From Evtepia sp. (GTDB taxonomy: Bacteria; Bacillota; Clostridia; Oscillospirales; Oscillospiraceae): a DNA stretch of 18,387 nt. Positions within the stretch are counted from its first letter, which is position 1. Each line of letters starts with the position of its first letter. Where the stretch lies: assembly GCA_020025735.1 (NCBI GenBank), contig JAHHRP010000023.1, positions 1 to 18,387 on the forward strand. Reading direction: 5' to 3'. The translations under genes and the position numbers were made by a program. The notes under the pieces were generated by a model, which worked only from the letters and a program-made list of their open reading frames with translations, was not told the origin of the DNA and did no database searches. Below, in pieces: positions 1 to 7,492 of the stretch.

Positions 1-381
1 GTCCAGTTGGACAGCGCATTCTCCTTAAATGTTAATTTTTCCTCAGATGGCACCCGTTGTATGGGTAAGCTGCAGCAGACACTCCGGGATAAGGAGTTTG
101 CAGGGGGAAAGTTCACCATGACCGTGGAGATGGTTGGTTTTTTCAACTGCACTGGCGCTACCAACGACATCGTTAAGAGACAGGTCCATGGGGAGGTCTA
201 TGATCAGCTCTTCCCGTATATGCAGTCTCAGTGTGCCAGTCTGGCGTCTGCTTCTGGGATACCGGGTATGATGCTGAAAAAGGTGGACATTGACCCTGAT
301 AGTGTGGCGGTGAATCAGGAAATCACCCCCGACAACGACCGCAATCCTGACGGCGGTCCTAAGCTGACATTACTGGAATGA
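1..381 (+). CDS. SecB-like protein, 3' part (5' end outside window)
   Basis: The reading frame is open from the first base (GTC CAG TTG GAC...), so the gene probably starts upstream; TTG at 7 is an internal codon or a weak alternative start. About 126 residues are visible. The pattern resembles the SecB export-chaperone fold: a beta-rich first half (VEMVGFFNCTG near residues 41-51 counted from the TTG), then QLFPYMQSQCASLASASGIPG near residues 67-87. This corresponds to the LFPY-(R/M)-x-x(6-8)-G-x-P segment of SecB, followed by LKKVDID, like the LAPVNFD end of that domain. Proteobacterial SecB holds preproteins unfolded for SecA; SecB-like proteins in Gram-positives are sporadic and some belong to toxin-antitoxin-chaperone systems. 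Its stop overlaps the start of the next gene, implying coupled translation. The family call rests on pattern memory, not on a search. Confidence 0.6.
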   Translation, partial: VQLDSAFSLNVNFSSDGTRCMGKLQQTLRDKEFAGGKFTMTVEMVGFFNCTGATNDIVKRQVHGEVYDQLFPYMQSQCASLASASGIPGMMLKKVDIDPDSVAVNQEITPDNDRNPDGGPKLTLLE

Positions 382-1994
382 GAAGGAGCATTTGGGAAGA
401 TCTGTGGCAGGGGAAGGAGGGCATGGAGGATACCATCGCCCTGCGCTGCGGAGAAGAAAGAATGTCCTTCCAAACTTTATTTCAGGAAATTCTTCAGGCA
501 GAGGCTGGTTTGCGGTGCCTGGGGGTAGGTCCTGGTGACCTGGTGACCATATTCAGTCTGAGTACTCCTGAGTCGGTGGCTGCGTTTTATGCCATCGACC
601 GCATAGGAGCGGTGGCAAACTGGGTGGATCTCAAACTCAGCCCCGCAGAAGTGGAGCCTTATCTTTTGCAGTCTGGGTCCAAGGTCGTTCTAGTGCTGGA
701 GATTGCCTTCTCTAAAATATATGAAAACCGAGGGAACGCGCCGACTCAGCATTTTGTGGTTCTGCCCATGGACGCTTACCTTCCAGTTCAGCTGCGGGAA
801 AAACTGCACATTGGGTCCTGGCAAGCCAAGAGGGGTCTGGATTGTTTGGGGTGGCGGGAATTGCTTACCCAGCCTGCCGGAGCAGAACCAGAAACAACCC
901 GTTGGGAAGAGCCAGTTGCGATCACTTATACCGGAGGGACCACTGGTCCAGCCAAAGGGGTTGTGCTTTCCCGCCGGTCTTTCCACACTTCGTTGGAGCA
1001 GTATCGACAGGCAGGTGGAGCGTATGGCCAAGGGGGGGCAAGCCTAGAGCTGCTGCCCATCTTTGCGGCCTTTGGGCTGTGCCAGTGTATCCATGTGCCG
1101 TTGTGTCTGGGGATGACCGTGATCCTTTGTCCGCTGTTCCAGCCGAATGAACTGGGGGAGATGTTGAAACGATACCGCCCAGAGCAGGTAAGCGGGACTA
1201 CGTCATACTGGCAGTTCCTCTTGCAGGATCGCTGGGCCGCAGAGGCAGACCTGTCCTTTTTGAAGATTCCTCGGTGTGGAGGAGACATGTTGACGGGGGC
1301 ATTGGAGGAGCGTCTGAATGCGTTTCTGGCTCAGCGGGGGAGTACGGCACGTATGGTGAAGGAATATGGCATGTCTGAGGTGGGTGGAATCGTTTGTGTC
1401 AGCGATTCTAGCTGTCAGGTGGGAGATGTCGGTCGTCCTCTGCCAGGATGTCGTATCCTAGCTGTGGACCCAGAGACAGGAGTAACCTGTCCACCAGAGG
1501 TTCAAGGAGAACTCATTATTCAAAATCCTAGTGTGATGCTTGGCTACTATGGCGCACCTGAGGCAGATCAACAAGTTCTCCGGCCTGGTCCTGACGGGGC
1601 ACTGTGGGTGTGGACCAAGGACTTGGGCTACACCACTGCCGATGGACGTGTGGTAGTTACGGGACGACGTAAGCGGATGATTTCCCGCAATGGCTTTAAA
1701 ATTTTTCCCTCTGTCATTGAGGAATGCCTGCTGCATCACCATCAGGTGGCAGCCTGTGCGGTGGTAGCGGGGCGCTCCAAGAAGGGAGAGGTTATGCCCG
1801 TTGCCTACATTGTAGCAGCAAAGGGAGCCGATCCTTTGGAGTTGGAGCAGGAACTGCGGGCCATGGCAAAGGAGCGCATCAATGCATATATGCTCCCTGG
1901 GCGTTATCGTTTCCGGCAGGATTTGCCTTTGACACGGCGGGGCAAACTGGACTATCAGTATCTGGAGAAAGAAGAGGCGGACAGACAAGCTTGA
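378..1994 (+). CDS. AMP-forming acyl/aryl-CoA ligase-like enzyme (ANL superfamily)
   Basis: A 538-residue adenylate-forming enzyme that should activate a carboxylic acid with ATP to an acyl-AMP, then pass it to CoA or another thiol. Core motifs appear in order: the glycine-rich ATP loop ITYTGGTTGPAKG at 182-194, GGDML at 301-305, YGMSE at 330-334, the hinge region TKDLGYTTADG at 413-423 with GRRKRM at 429-434, and the C-terminal catalytic lysine K524 in TRRGKLDYQ. Length is normal for the family. The hinge motif reads TKD where TGD is usual. The ATG sits in an ATGA overlap with the stop of the SecB-like gene, so both are probably translated from one mRNA. No carrier-protein domain is fused to it. 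The substrate cannot be read from sequence; a role in lipid or secondary-metabolite activation is only a guess. Transcription ends at the hairpin starting at 2065. Confidence 0.85.
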   Translation: MRRSIWEDLWQGKEGMEDTIALRCGEERMSFQTLFQEILQAEAGLRCLGVGPGDLVTIFSLSTPESVAAFYAIDRIGAVANWVDLKLSPAEVEPYLLQSGSKVVLVLEIAFSKIYENRGNAPTQHFVVLPMDAYLPVQLREKLHIGSWQAKRGLDCLGWRELLTQPAGAEPETTRWEEPVAITYTGGTTGPAKGVVLSRRSFHTSLEQYRQAGGAYGQGGASLELLPIFAAFGLCQCIHVPLCLGMTVILCPLFQPNELGEMLKRYRPEQVSGTTSYWQFLLQDRWAAEADLSFLKIPRCGGDMLTGALEERLNAFLAQRGSTARMVKEYGMSEVGGIVCVSDSSCQVGDVGRPLPGCRILAVDPETGVTCPPEVQGELIIQNPSVMLGYYGAPEADQQVLRPGPDGALWVWTKDLGYTTADGRVVVTGRRKRMISRNGFKIFPSVIEECLLHHHQVAACAVVAGRSKKGEVMPVAYIVAAKGADPLELEQELRAMAKERINAYMLPGRYRFRQDLPLTRRGKLDYQYLEKEEADRQA

Positions 1995-2064
1995 GATCTG
2001 CGTTTCCCCTCAGAATCAGGACATTTTATTCCATACGCACAAGGGAACAGAAGCAATCGTTCCG

Positions 2065-2090
2065 ACGGGCCCTGCGGGGCCCGTTTTTTA
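2065..2090 (+). terminator. Rho-independent terminator after the ligase gene
   Basis: A perfect 8-bp GC-rich stem ACGGGCCC / GGGCCCGT with a four-base loop (TGCG) is followed directly by a run of six T. It ends the SecB-like/ligase transcript and isolates it from the LysM-GH18 gene. Confidence 0.9.
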
Positions 2091-2167
2091 TTTCTGACAC
2101 AGTTTTCGCAAGACCGACATAGGATGGCAGCAGAGAACGTGCAGAAATCTGGCAGGGAGGAAATGCA

Positions 2168-3451
2168 ATGATCTATGTGGTAAAACCTGGTGATTCTTTG
2201 GCGCAGATCGCGAGGGAATATGGGGTGTCAGAGGCTCGGATTCGCAGTGACAATGGTCTTTTAGTGGAGCAGCCTCTGGTTCCTGGGCAAGCTTTGGTGG
2301 TTCTCATTCCCCAGCAGACCTATCGGGTTCAGACAGGGGATACCCTTTCCAACATCGCTGCCTCCGCTGGTATGACGGTAGCGGAGCTGCTGCAAAACAA
2401 TCCTACTGTGACCTTGGAGCAGCCTCTGGTTCCTGGGGAGATTCTCACGCTCCGGCTGGCGGGTGAGAAGGAGATGACGATGACCGTTGGCGGCTATGTA
2501 TATCCCTATGTAAATCAGACGGTTCTGGAGCGATCCATGCCTTTTCTTACGAATCTGTTTGTCTTTTCCTATGGGTTTCGAGAGGATGGCACATTGGTAG
2601 GGATACAGGACAGGGGACTATTGGCTCAGGGGCGTGCTTTTGGCACCGGGATGATGCTGGTGCTGGCTTCCATTGATGAGAACGGGAGTTTTTCCAGCCG
2701 ACACGTCTCTCATTTTCTAAAGGATGAAACCAGACAGAACAGAGCGTTGGAGGCGTTAATTCAGGAGATATTGGAAAAGGGATACCGTGGATTGGATGTG
2801 GATTTTGAATACATTCCAGAAGAAGATAAAGAAGCATTTTTTGCATTTTTGGGAAAGGCTAGAGATCTCCTGCATCCCAACGGTCTGATTCTCCAGGTGG
2901 CACTAGCGCCTAAGACCCATGCAGATCAGCCTGGTTTGCTCTATGCAGCCCATGACTATGAGATCATTGGAGCCATTGCAGATGAGGTGCTGTTGATGAC
3001 CTATGAGTGGGGCTATACCTATGGACCCCCTATGGCAGTTGCACCGCTGCAAAAAGTGAAGGCTGTTTTAGAATATGGAGTGTCAGAGATCCCTCCTTGG
3101 AAGATCCAGATGGGGATTCCAAACTATGGCTATCACTGGACCTTGCCTTATAACCCCAATCAACAGGCATCAATTCTGAGCAATCAAGAGGCGGTCTTAC
3201 TGGCAGCTCAGGAAGGGGCAGAGATCCACTTTGATCAGACGGCGCAGTCCCCCACATTCCGTTATATTCAAGGAGGGGAGACGCATCAGGTCTGGTTTGA
3301 GGATGCCCGCAGCATTCAGGCCAAACTTCGTCTGGCCCAGGAATTGGGGCTGCATGGGGTGACTTATTGGAATTTGATGCGTCCGTTTGCCCAGAATTGG
3401 GCGCTTCTTAGTGAACTTGTTCAAGTCAGGCGCTGGGGCCATATCGTTTGA
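2168..3451 (+). CDS. LysM-LysM-GH18 glycosidase, spore-cortex-lytic type (SleL/YaaH-like)
   Basis: A 427-residue protein with two LysM peptidoglycan-binding repeats (about residues 2-46 and 51-97) and a glycoside hydrolase family 18 domain (about 108-425). In Bacillus and Clostridium this architecture belongs to YaaH/SleL-type N-acetylglucosaminidases that degrade spore cortex fragments during germination. The active-site strand reads RGLDVDFE at 207-214; E214 is the expected general acid and D212 its partner, while the outermost Asp of the DxxDxDxE motif is Arg (207). Other GH18 landmarks are MTYEWG near 277-282 and MGIPNYG near 315-321. There is no signal peptide, as expected for an enzyme assembled on the spore from the mother cell. 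A GGGAGG ribosome site lies 7 bases before the ATG. It is a single-gene unit; no clear vegetative promoter was seen. The two LysM repeats share an exact 23-base tract. Confidence 0.88.
   Translation: MIYVVKPGDSLAQIAREYGVSEARIRSDNGLLVEQPLVPGQALVVLIPQQTYRVQTGDTLSNIAASAGMTVAELLQNNPTVTLEQPLVPGEILTLRLAGEKEMTMTVGGYVYPYVNQTVLERSMPFLTNLFVFSYGFREDGTLVGIQDRGLLAQGRAFGTGMMLVLASIDENGSFSSRHVSHFLKDETRQNRALEALIQEILEKGYRGLDVDFEYIPEEDKEAFFAFLGKARDLLHPNGLILQVALAPKTHADQPGLLYAAHDYEIIGAIADEVLLMTYEWGYTYGPPMAVAPLQKVKAVLEYGVSEIPPWKIQMGIPNYGYHWTLPYNPNQQASILSNQEAVLLAAQEGAEIHFDQTAQSPTFRYIQGGETHQVWFEDARSIQAKLRLAQELGLHGVTYWNLMRPFAQNWALLSELVQVRRWGHIV
2265..2437 (+). repeat. Exact 23-bp direct repeat inside the two LysM repeats
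   Basis: Bases 2265-2287 and 2415-2437 are identical over 23 bases and lie exactly 150 bases (50 codons) apart. Both encode EQPLVPG at the end of a LysM motif. The rest of the two LysM units has diverged. Confidence 0.9.
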
Positions 3452-3463
3452 TAGGATAAGTCC

Positions 3464-3508
3464 CTAAAAACAGTTCCTGCCTGTCTCCCATTGTGGAAGG
3501 CAGGCAGG
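3464..3508 (-). terminator. Probable terminator of the LysR-type regulator gene
   Basis: An 8-bp inverted repeat CCTGCCTG (3476-3483) / CAGGCAGG (3501-3508) lies between two converging genes. Read on the minus strand it is followed, five bases later, by five T (plus-strand A at 3466-3470), so it fits the end of the LysR gene better than the end of the GH18 gene. The gap to the T run and the 17-base loop make it a moderate candidate. Confidence 0.5.
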
Positions 3509-3518
3509 GCAGCTTGAT

Positions 3519-4394
3519 TCATTCAAATTCCAGCAGAAGCTGGGCGGCAGGATTGTTGTTGCTGGATAGACGGATCATGTCATAGCGAGTCATCTCCCCC
3601 ATGTGCATTTTGATCCGCACAAGGTTGTCTTCTTGTGCTTCCTGGACGATATCTGGGACAATGGCAACACCGTGGTTAGCCCTGACCATGAGCATCTGAG
3701 CGTTGGTGCTGTTGGTCTGGGAAAAGCGCTCTGGCACTACACCGAACTCACGCAGCAGCATTTGTCGGAGCATATCCATAGAGTTTGGGCCTGTGTCCTC
3801 ACAGTTGGTAACCAGGCATTCGTTTTTCAGCATGGAGACAGCATCTCCTTCGGGATATTTGTCTGCGATGGAACGATCGGCGACCAAGTAATTGAAAGAC
3901 TCAAACATGGGGCGGGAGAGGATCTCCTCTTTGGGAAAGGCTTGCTTACATAAAACATTTGCTAAGATGACATCCAATTCACCGGACTTTAATTTTTCTG
4001 TTAAGGCGCCATAGGGATATTGGAAAATATCTACCTTAATTTCTGGGTGTGCAAGGAGGAAGCGGGAAAAGAAGTCCTCTGTGTGCCGGGACTCATACAT
4101 TCCGATCCCCACTTTTACATAGCTGCTGTATTGCTCAGCAATGGCAATGAGTCGTTTTTTGGTGTCACTTTCGTAGCGGAGCAGAAAGGTGACCCGTTCA
4201 TAAAAGAAGGTACCAGCGTCGGTGAGGGAGACAGAGTGGGCATTGCGGTTGAACAAGCGCACCTGAAGTTTGGCTTCCAGAGAGGCGATGTACTGGCTGA
4301 TGGCGGTCTGGGAGACCGAGTGAGCAGCAGCGGCTTGGGTAAAGCTGAGGCATTCAGCCAGAGTGACAAAGTATTCGATCTTTTTGTTGAGCAT
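3519..4394 (-). CDS. LysR-family transcriptional regulator
   Basis: A 291-residue protein of normal LysR length. The N-terminal winged helix-turn-helix is clear: KKIEYFVTLAECLSFTQAAA at 4-23, the recognition helix SVSQTAISQYIASLEAKL at 26-43, then LFNRNAHSVSLTDAG at 47-61. The remainder, about 90-291, is the periplasmic-binding-protein-like co-inducer domain (VGIGMYES near 96-103; FSQTNSTNAQMLMVRANHGVAIVPD in the C-terminal half). The ligand cannot be predicted. An AAAGGAG ribosome site (plus 4403-4409) precedes the ATG. The gene is transcribed away from pyrC across a 187-bp spacer. LysR regulators often control the divergent neighbour, so the pyr operon is a possible target, though this is inference from position only. 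Confidence 0.92.
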   Translation of the reverse strand: MLNKKIEYFVTLAECLSFTQAAAAHSVSQTAISQYIASLEAKLQVRLFNRNAHSVSLTDAGTFFYERVTFLLRYESDTKKRLIAIAEQYSSYVKVGIGMYESRHTEDFFSRFLLAHPEIKVDIFQYPYGALTEKLKSGELDVILANVLCKQAFPKEEILSRPMFESFNYLVADRSIADKYPEGDAVSMLKNECLVTNCEDTGPNSMDMLRQMLLREFGVVPERFSQTNSTNAQMLMVRANHGVAIVPDIVQEAQEDNLVRIKMHMGEMTRYDMIRLSSNNNPAAQLLLEFE

Positions 4395-4427
4395 AAAGCG
4401 GTCTCCTTTGGGATGGTGGTGATGGGT

Positions 4428-4433
4428 ATTATA
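4428..4433 (-). promoter_or_regulatory. Candidate -10 box of the LysR-type regulator gene
   Basis: A perfect TATAAT on the minus strand lies 34 bases ahead of the regulator's ATG. No good -35 hexamer lies 16-18 bases upstream; the nearest, TTGCAC (plus 4456-4461), is 22 bases away. A weak -35 would fit an autoregulated LysR gene. Confidence 0.45.
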
Positions 4434-4450
4434 GTAGAATGAGTTTAAAA

Positions 4451-4463
4451 TGATTGTGCAATA
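4451..4463. promoter_or_regulatory. Candidate LysR operator (T-N11-A with dyad)
   Basis: The 13 bases TGATTGTGCAATA fit the LysR-box form T-N11-A with the inner dyad ATTG-TG-CAAT. The site lies between the two divergent starts, just upstream of the regulator's -10 box and about 84 bases upstream of the predicted pyrC transcription start. Such short motifs occur by chance, so this is only a candidate. Confidence 0.3.
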
Positions 4464-4505
4464 GTTTTAGAAAAAAGTCAAATGGGAATTTCCTTTGGCA
4501 GGGAA

Positions 4506-4534
4506 TTGACAGAACGTCTCGGATTTGGTAACAT
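4506..4534 (+). promoter_or_regulatory. Sigma-A-type promoter of the pyr operon
   Basis: TTGACA (4506-4511), a 17-base spacer, and TAACAT (4529-4534) give a perfect -35 with a 5/6 -10. Predicted transcription start is near 4541, leaving a leader of about 40 bases before pyrC. That leaves no room for a PyrR-type anti-terminator/terminator pair. Confidence 0.8.
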
Positions 4535-4546
4535 ATTAAAACATGA

Positions 4547-4572
4547 AATGCATTTTGTGCATTGGGGGAGGG
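4547..4572 (+). promoter_or_regulatory. Leader hairpin next to the pyrC ribosome site
   Basis: AATGCA (4547-4552) and TGCATT (4558-4563) can form a 6-bp stem with a five-base loop, close to the 5' end of the predicted mRNA. It directly abuts the GGGGGAGGG ribosome site (4564-4572) that sits 9 bases before the ATG at 4582. It may tune translation of pyrC, but it could be fortuitous. Confidence 0.35.
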
Positions 4573-4581
4573 AAATTGTCG

Positions 4582-5859
4582 ATGAAGATTCTCCTGAATC
4601 AAATGAGGGTATTCCGAAAGGGTGCGGTCGAGGAGCTGTCGGTTCTGATCCAGGACGGACGTATTGTTTCTCTTTCTAAGAACCCCATCGTTGCTGATGC
4701 CTATGTGATCGAATTGAAGAATGGTACAGTGTTTCCCGGTTTCGTAGATGTTCATGTTCATCTCCGTGAGCCGGGTTTTTCGTACAAAGAAACCATTGCC
4801 ACTGGTACGCGAGCAGCGGCTCGTGGCGGATTTACCACAGTGTGTCCTATGCCAAACCTGAAGCCGGTGCCTGACAGCTTGTCAAACTTGCAGCCTCAGC
4901 TGGAGGCCATTGCGCGGGACGGGGCAGTGCATGTTTATCCCTACGGGGCCATTACCGTGGGAGAGAAGGGAGAGGCTCTGGCAGACCTGGAGGAACTGGC
5001 AGGTCATGTGGTGGCCTTTTCTGATGATGGCCGAGGCGTTCAGAACCCTGCCATGATGAGGCAGGCTATGCTGCGGGCCAAGGCATTGGGCAAGGTGATT
5101 GTTGCCCACTGTGAGGACGAGCGTCTGGTGGGCGGCGGCTATATCCACGATGGGGCCTATGCCAAGGCCCACGGACACCGGGGCAACCCATCTGCCAGTG
5201 AGTGGAAGCAGGTGGAGCGGGATTTGGAGTTGGTGGCGCAGACAGGCTGTGGGTATCATGTTTGCCATGTGTCCACCAAAGAGACGGTGGCTCTGATCCG
5301 GCAGGCTAAGAAAGATGGTCTGGACGTAACGTGTGAGACCACACCACACTATCTGGTGTTCCACGACAATATGCTCCAGGAGGATGGTCGGTTTAAGATG
5401 AACCCGCCCATTCGGGCCGAGGAGGACCGACAGGCTCTGCTGGAAGGGATTTTGGATGGTACGGTGGACATGATTGCCACAGATCATGCGCCCCACACGC
5501 CTGAGGAAAAGGCGGGCGGCCTGGAAAAGAGCCTCAATGGTATCGTGGGTTTGGAGACGGCTTTCCCGGTTCTGTATACTGAACTGGTGCGCCCTGGCCT
5601 TTTGTCGTTGGATCAGTTGGTGACACTGATGCATACCAATCCCGCTCGGCGTTTTGGGATTGGGTCAGAACTGGAGGAAGGGGCGCCGGCTGATCTGACG
5701 GTGTTTGCGCTGGATGAGTCGTATCCCATCCGGGCAGAGGACTTTTTGTCCATGGGGAAAAGCTCTCCCTTCACAGGCCGGAGCGTATTTGGAAGATGTT
5801 TGCTCACCCTCTCCGGCGGAGAGATCGCCTGGCAGGCGGAAGGAGGGATGGAAGGGTGA
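4582..5859 (+). CDS. pyrC: Dihydroorotase
   Basis: Catalyses reversible cyclisation of N-carbamoyl-aspartate to dihydroorotate, the third step of UMP synthesis, in the cytoplasm. The 425 residues match class I zinc dihydroorotase: VDVHVHLREPG at 55-65 carries metal ligands H58 and H60; SDDG at 147-150; VAHCED at 174-179 (H176); CHVSTKE at 228-234 (H229); ATDHAPHT at 299-306 (D301). All expected catalytic positions are present. I chose ATG 4582 rather than the in-frame ATG at 4543: 4543 lies only 9 bases past the -10 box, whereas 4582 has a strong GGGAGG ribosome site and gives the usual N-terminus. It is first in the pyr operon; its stop overlaps the GTG start of pyrK. The protein starts MKILLNQMRVF and ends GGMEG. 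Confidence 0.96.
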   Translation: MKILLNQMRVFRKGAVEELSVLIQDGRIVSLSKNPIVADAYVIELKNGTVFPGFVDVHVHLREPGFSYKETIATGTRAAARGGFTTVCPMPNLKPVPDSLSNLQPQLEAIARDGAVHVYPYGAITVGEKGEALADLEELAGHVVAFSDDGRGVQNPAMMRQAMLRAKALGKVIVAHCEDERLVGGGYIHDGAYAKAHGHRGNPSASEWKQVERDLELVAQTGCGYHVCHVSTKETVALIRQAKKDGLDVTCETTPHYLVFHDNMLQEDGRFKMNPPIRAEEDRQALLEGILDGTVDMIATDHAPHTPEEKAGGLEKSLNGIVGLETAFPVLYTELVRPGLLSLDQLVTLMHTNPARRFGIGSELEEGAPADLTVFALDESYPIRAEDFLSMGKSSPFTGRSVFGRCLLTLSGGEIAWQAEGGMEG

Positions 5860-6587
5860 AACGCGGTGTTTTTACCATCGAGACCAACCAGGAGCTGGCC
5901 CCAGCTACGTTTCGTATGACCCTCACTGGAGACACCACAGAGATTACGACCCCTGGTCAGTTTGTGAATGTCGCCTTGATGGGACGGTTCCTCCGTCGGC
6001 CCATCTCTGTCTGTGACTGGGGAGAAGGGCGCCTGACCATCATTTATAAAGTGGTAGGTCAGGGTACAGATCAAATGAGCAAACTGGTTCCGGGAGAGAG
6101 ACTAGACATACTGACTGGTCTGGGCAATGGCTATGACTTAGAGAAAGCAGGGGACAGGCCTCTGCTCATTGGTGGGGGTGCTGGGATTCCTCCCCTTTAT
6201 GCCCTCGCGAAGCACCTGCTGGCGCAGGGAAAGCATCCCCAGGCCATTTTGGGCTTTAACCGAGGGGAAGAATGTTTTCTTGCCCAGGAGTTTCAAGCGC
6301 TCGGTGTCCCAGTGACGGTGGCAACTGCTGACGGTTCCCTTGGCGTGAAGGGGTTTGTCACCGATGCCATGCCCGGTGAAGGATACACTTACCTTTATAC
6401 CTGTGGCCCTGCGGCAATGCTTCGAGCGGTGGATGGCAAGGCAGTCACTGGTGGGCAATTTAGCTTTGAGGAGCGCATGGGCTGTGGATTTGGAGCCTGT
6501 ATGGGCTGCACCTGCAAGACAAAATACGGCAGCAAACGGATTTGCCGGGAAGGGCCTGTGCTGGAAAGGGAGGAGATTATATGGTAA
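5856..6587 (+). CDS. pyrK: Dihydroorotate dehydrogenase electron-transfer subunit
   Basis: This is the iron-sulfur flavoprotein partner of class 1B dihydroorotate dehydrogenase; it lets the enzyme pass electrons to NAD+. The 243 residues show the ferredoxin-reductase-like FAD segment (RRPISVCDW near 47-55), a nucleotide-binding segment (LLIGGGAGIPPL at 103-114), CGP at 183-185, and a C-terminal [2Fe-2S] site with C210, C215, C218 and C230 (MGCGFGACMGC). The start is GTG at 5856, inside a GTGA overlap with the pyrC stop and 9 bases after AAGGAGG (5840-5846). A longer in-frame reading from 5796 would overlap pyrC by 64 bases and lacks family similarity. Its 3' end overlaps pyrD by 7 bases. Confidence 0.95.
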   Translation: MKRGVFTIETNQELAPATFRMTLTGDTTEITTPGQFVNVALMGRFLRRPISVCDWGEGRLTIIYKVVGQGTDQMSKLVPGERLDILTGLGNGYDLEKAGDRPLLIGGGAGIPPLYALAKHLLAQGKHPQAILGFNRGEECFLAQEFQALGVPVTVATADGSLGVKGFVTDAMPGEGYTYLYTCGPAAMLRAVDGKAVTGGQFSFEERMGCGFGACMGCTCKTKYGSKRICREGPVLEREEIIW

Positions 6588-7492
6588 GCACTGTTGTGAC
6601 ATTGAGTGGTGTGACCCTGCAAAATCCTGTGATTCCAGCCAGTGGGACGTTTGGTTTCGGCTATGAGTTTGCCCAGTGGTATGACATCAACTGTCTGGGA
6701 GCCATCAGCATCAAGGGGACGACGCGGGAGGCCCGATTCGGCAATCCTACGCCCCGGATTGCCGAGACATCCAGCGGGATGCTCAATGCTGTTGGGCTGC
6801 AAAATCCTGGCATTGATAAGGTTCTAACTGAGGAGCTGCCCCGGTTGCGTCATATATATTACAAACCAATTTTGGCGAACATCAGCGGTTTTTCTTTGGA
6901 CGAGTATGTGACCTGCTGTGCCAAAGCGGATGCCTCCCCGCACACGGATTTGATTGAGGTGAATGTGAGCTGCCCCAACGTCCATCATGGTGGGATGAGT
7001 TTTGGAACCGACCCCCACATGGTCTATGACGTGACCCGGGCGGTGAAGCAGGTGTGCAAAAAACCGGTTTATATTAAACTCTCCCCCAATGTCACGGACA
7101 TCGTGTCCATTGCCAAAGCCTGTGAGGAGGGCGGGGCCGATGGTCTGAGTCTCATCAATACCCTCATGGGAATGCGGATTGATGTGAAAAAACGAGCCCC
7201 CATTTTGCGCAACACCACGGGAGGATTATCAGGTCCAGCGATTTTTCCTGTGGCGCTGCGGATGGTCTGGCAGGTTTATGAGGCAGTGGATCTGCCCATT
7301 ATTGGGATGGGAGGGATTCAAAGTGCCCAGGATGTGATTGAAATGATGATGGCGGGGGCCACTGCGGTGCAGGTAGGTGCAGCTAATTTGGTCAATCCCT
7401 ACGCTTGTCAGGAGATCATCCGGGACCTGCCTGACTGCATGGAACGATTGGGAATTCAGAATCTGAAGGAAATCATTGGAGGTGCCCACTAA
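6581..7492 (+). CDS. pyrD: Dihydroorotate dehydrogenase, catalytic subunit (class 1B)
   Basis: Oxidises dihydroorotate to orotate using FMN, as a heterotetramer with PyrK. The 303 residues carry the class 1 pattern: NPVIPASGTFGFG at 15-27, the lysine-containing ISIKGTT at 42-48, NAVGLQNPG at 69-77, the catalytic cysteine C131 in VNVSCPN at 127-133, KLSPNVTD at 166-173, and the FMN phosphate region MGGIQSAQD near 243-251. The cysteine base (rather than serine) together with the adjacent pyrK identifies class 1B. The ATG at 6581 follows GGGAGG (6568-6573) and overlaps the last codons of pyrK, implying coupled 1:1 synthesis. An in-frame ATG at 6542 would place a glycine-rich tail from the pyrK overlap in front and is unlikely. 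Confidence 0.96.
   Translation: MVSTVVTLSGVTLQNPVIPASGTFGFGYEFAQWYDINCLGAISIKGTTREARFGNPTPRIAETSSGMLNAVGLQNPGIDKVLTEELPRLRHIYYKPILANISGFSLDEYVTCCAKADASPHTDLIEVNVSCPNVHHGGMSFGTDPHMVYDVTRAVKQVCKKPVYIKLSPNVTDIVSIAKACEEGGADGLSLINTLMGMRIDVKKRAPILRNTTGGLSGPAIFPVALRMVWQVYEAVDLPIIGMGGIQSAQDVIEMMMAGATAVQVGAANLVNPYACQEIIRDLPDCMERLGIQNLKEIIGGAH

Noticed and set aside
1995..2167. Short spacer before the GH18 gene, searched for a promoter
   Set aside because: Apart from the terminator and the ribosome site I found no convincing -10/-35 pair or sporulation-sigma site.
4882..5634. Long minus-strand open frame of 250 codons inside pyrC
   Set aside because: It runs antisense to a fully typical dihydroorotase and shows no recognisable protein pattern; it is a codon-bias shadow.
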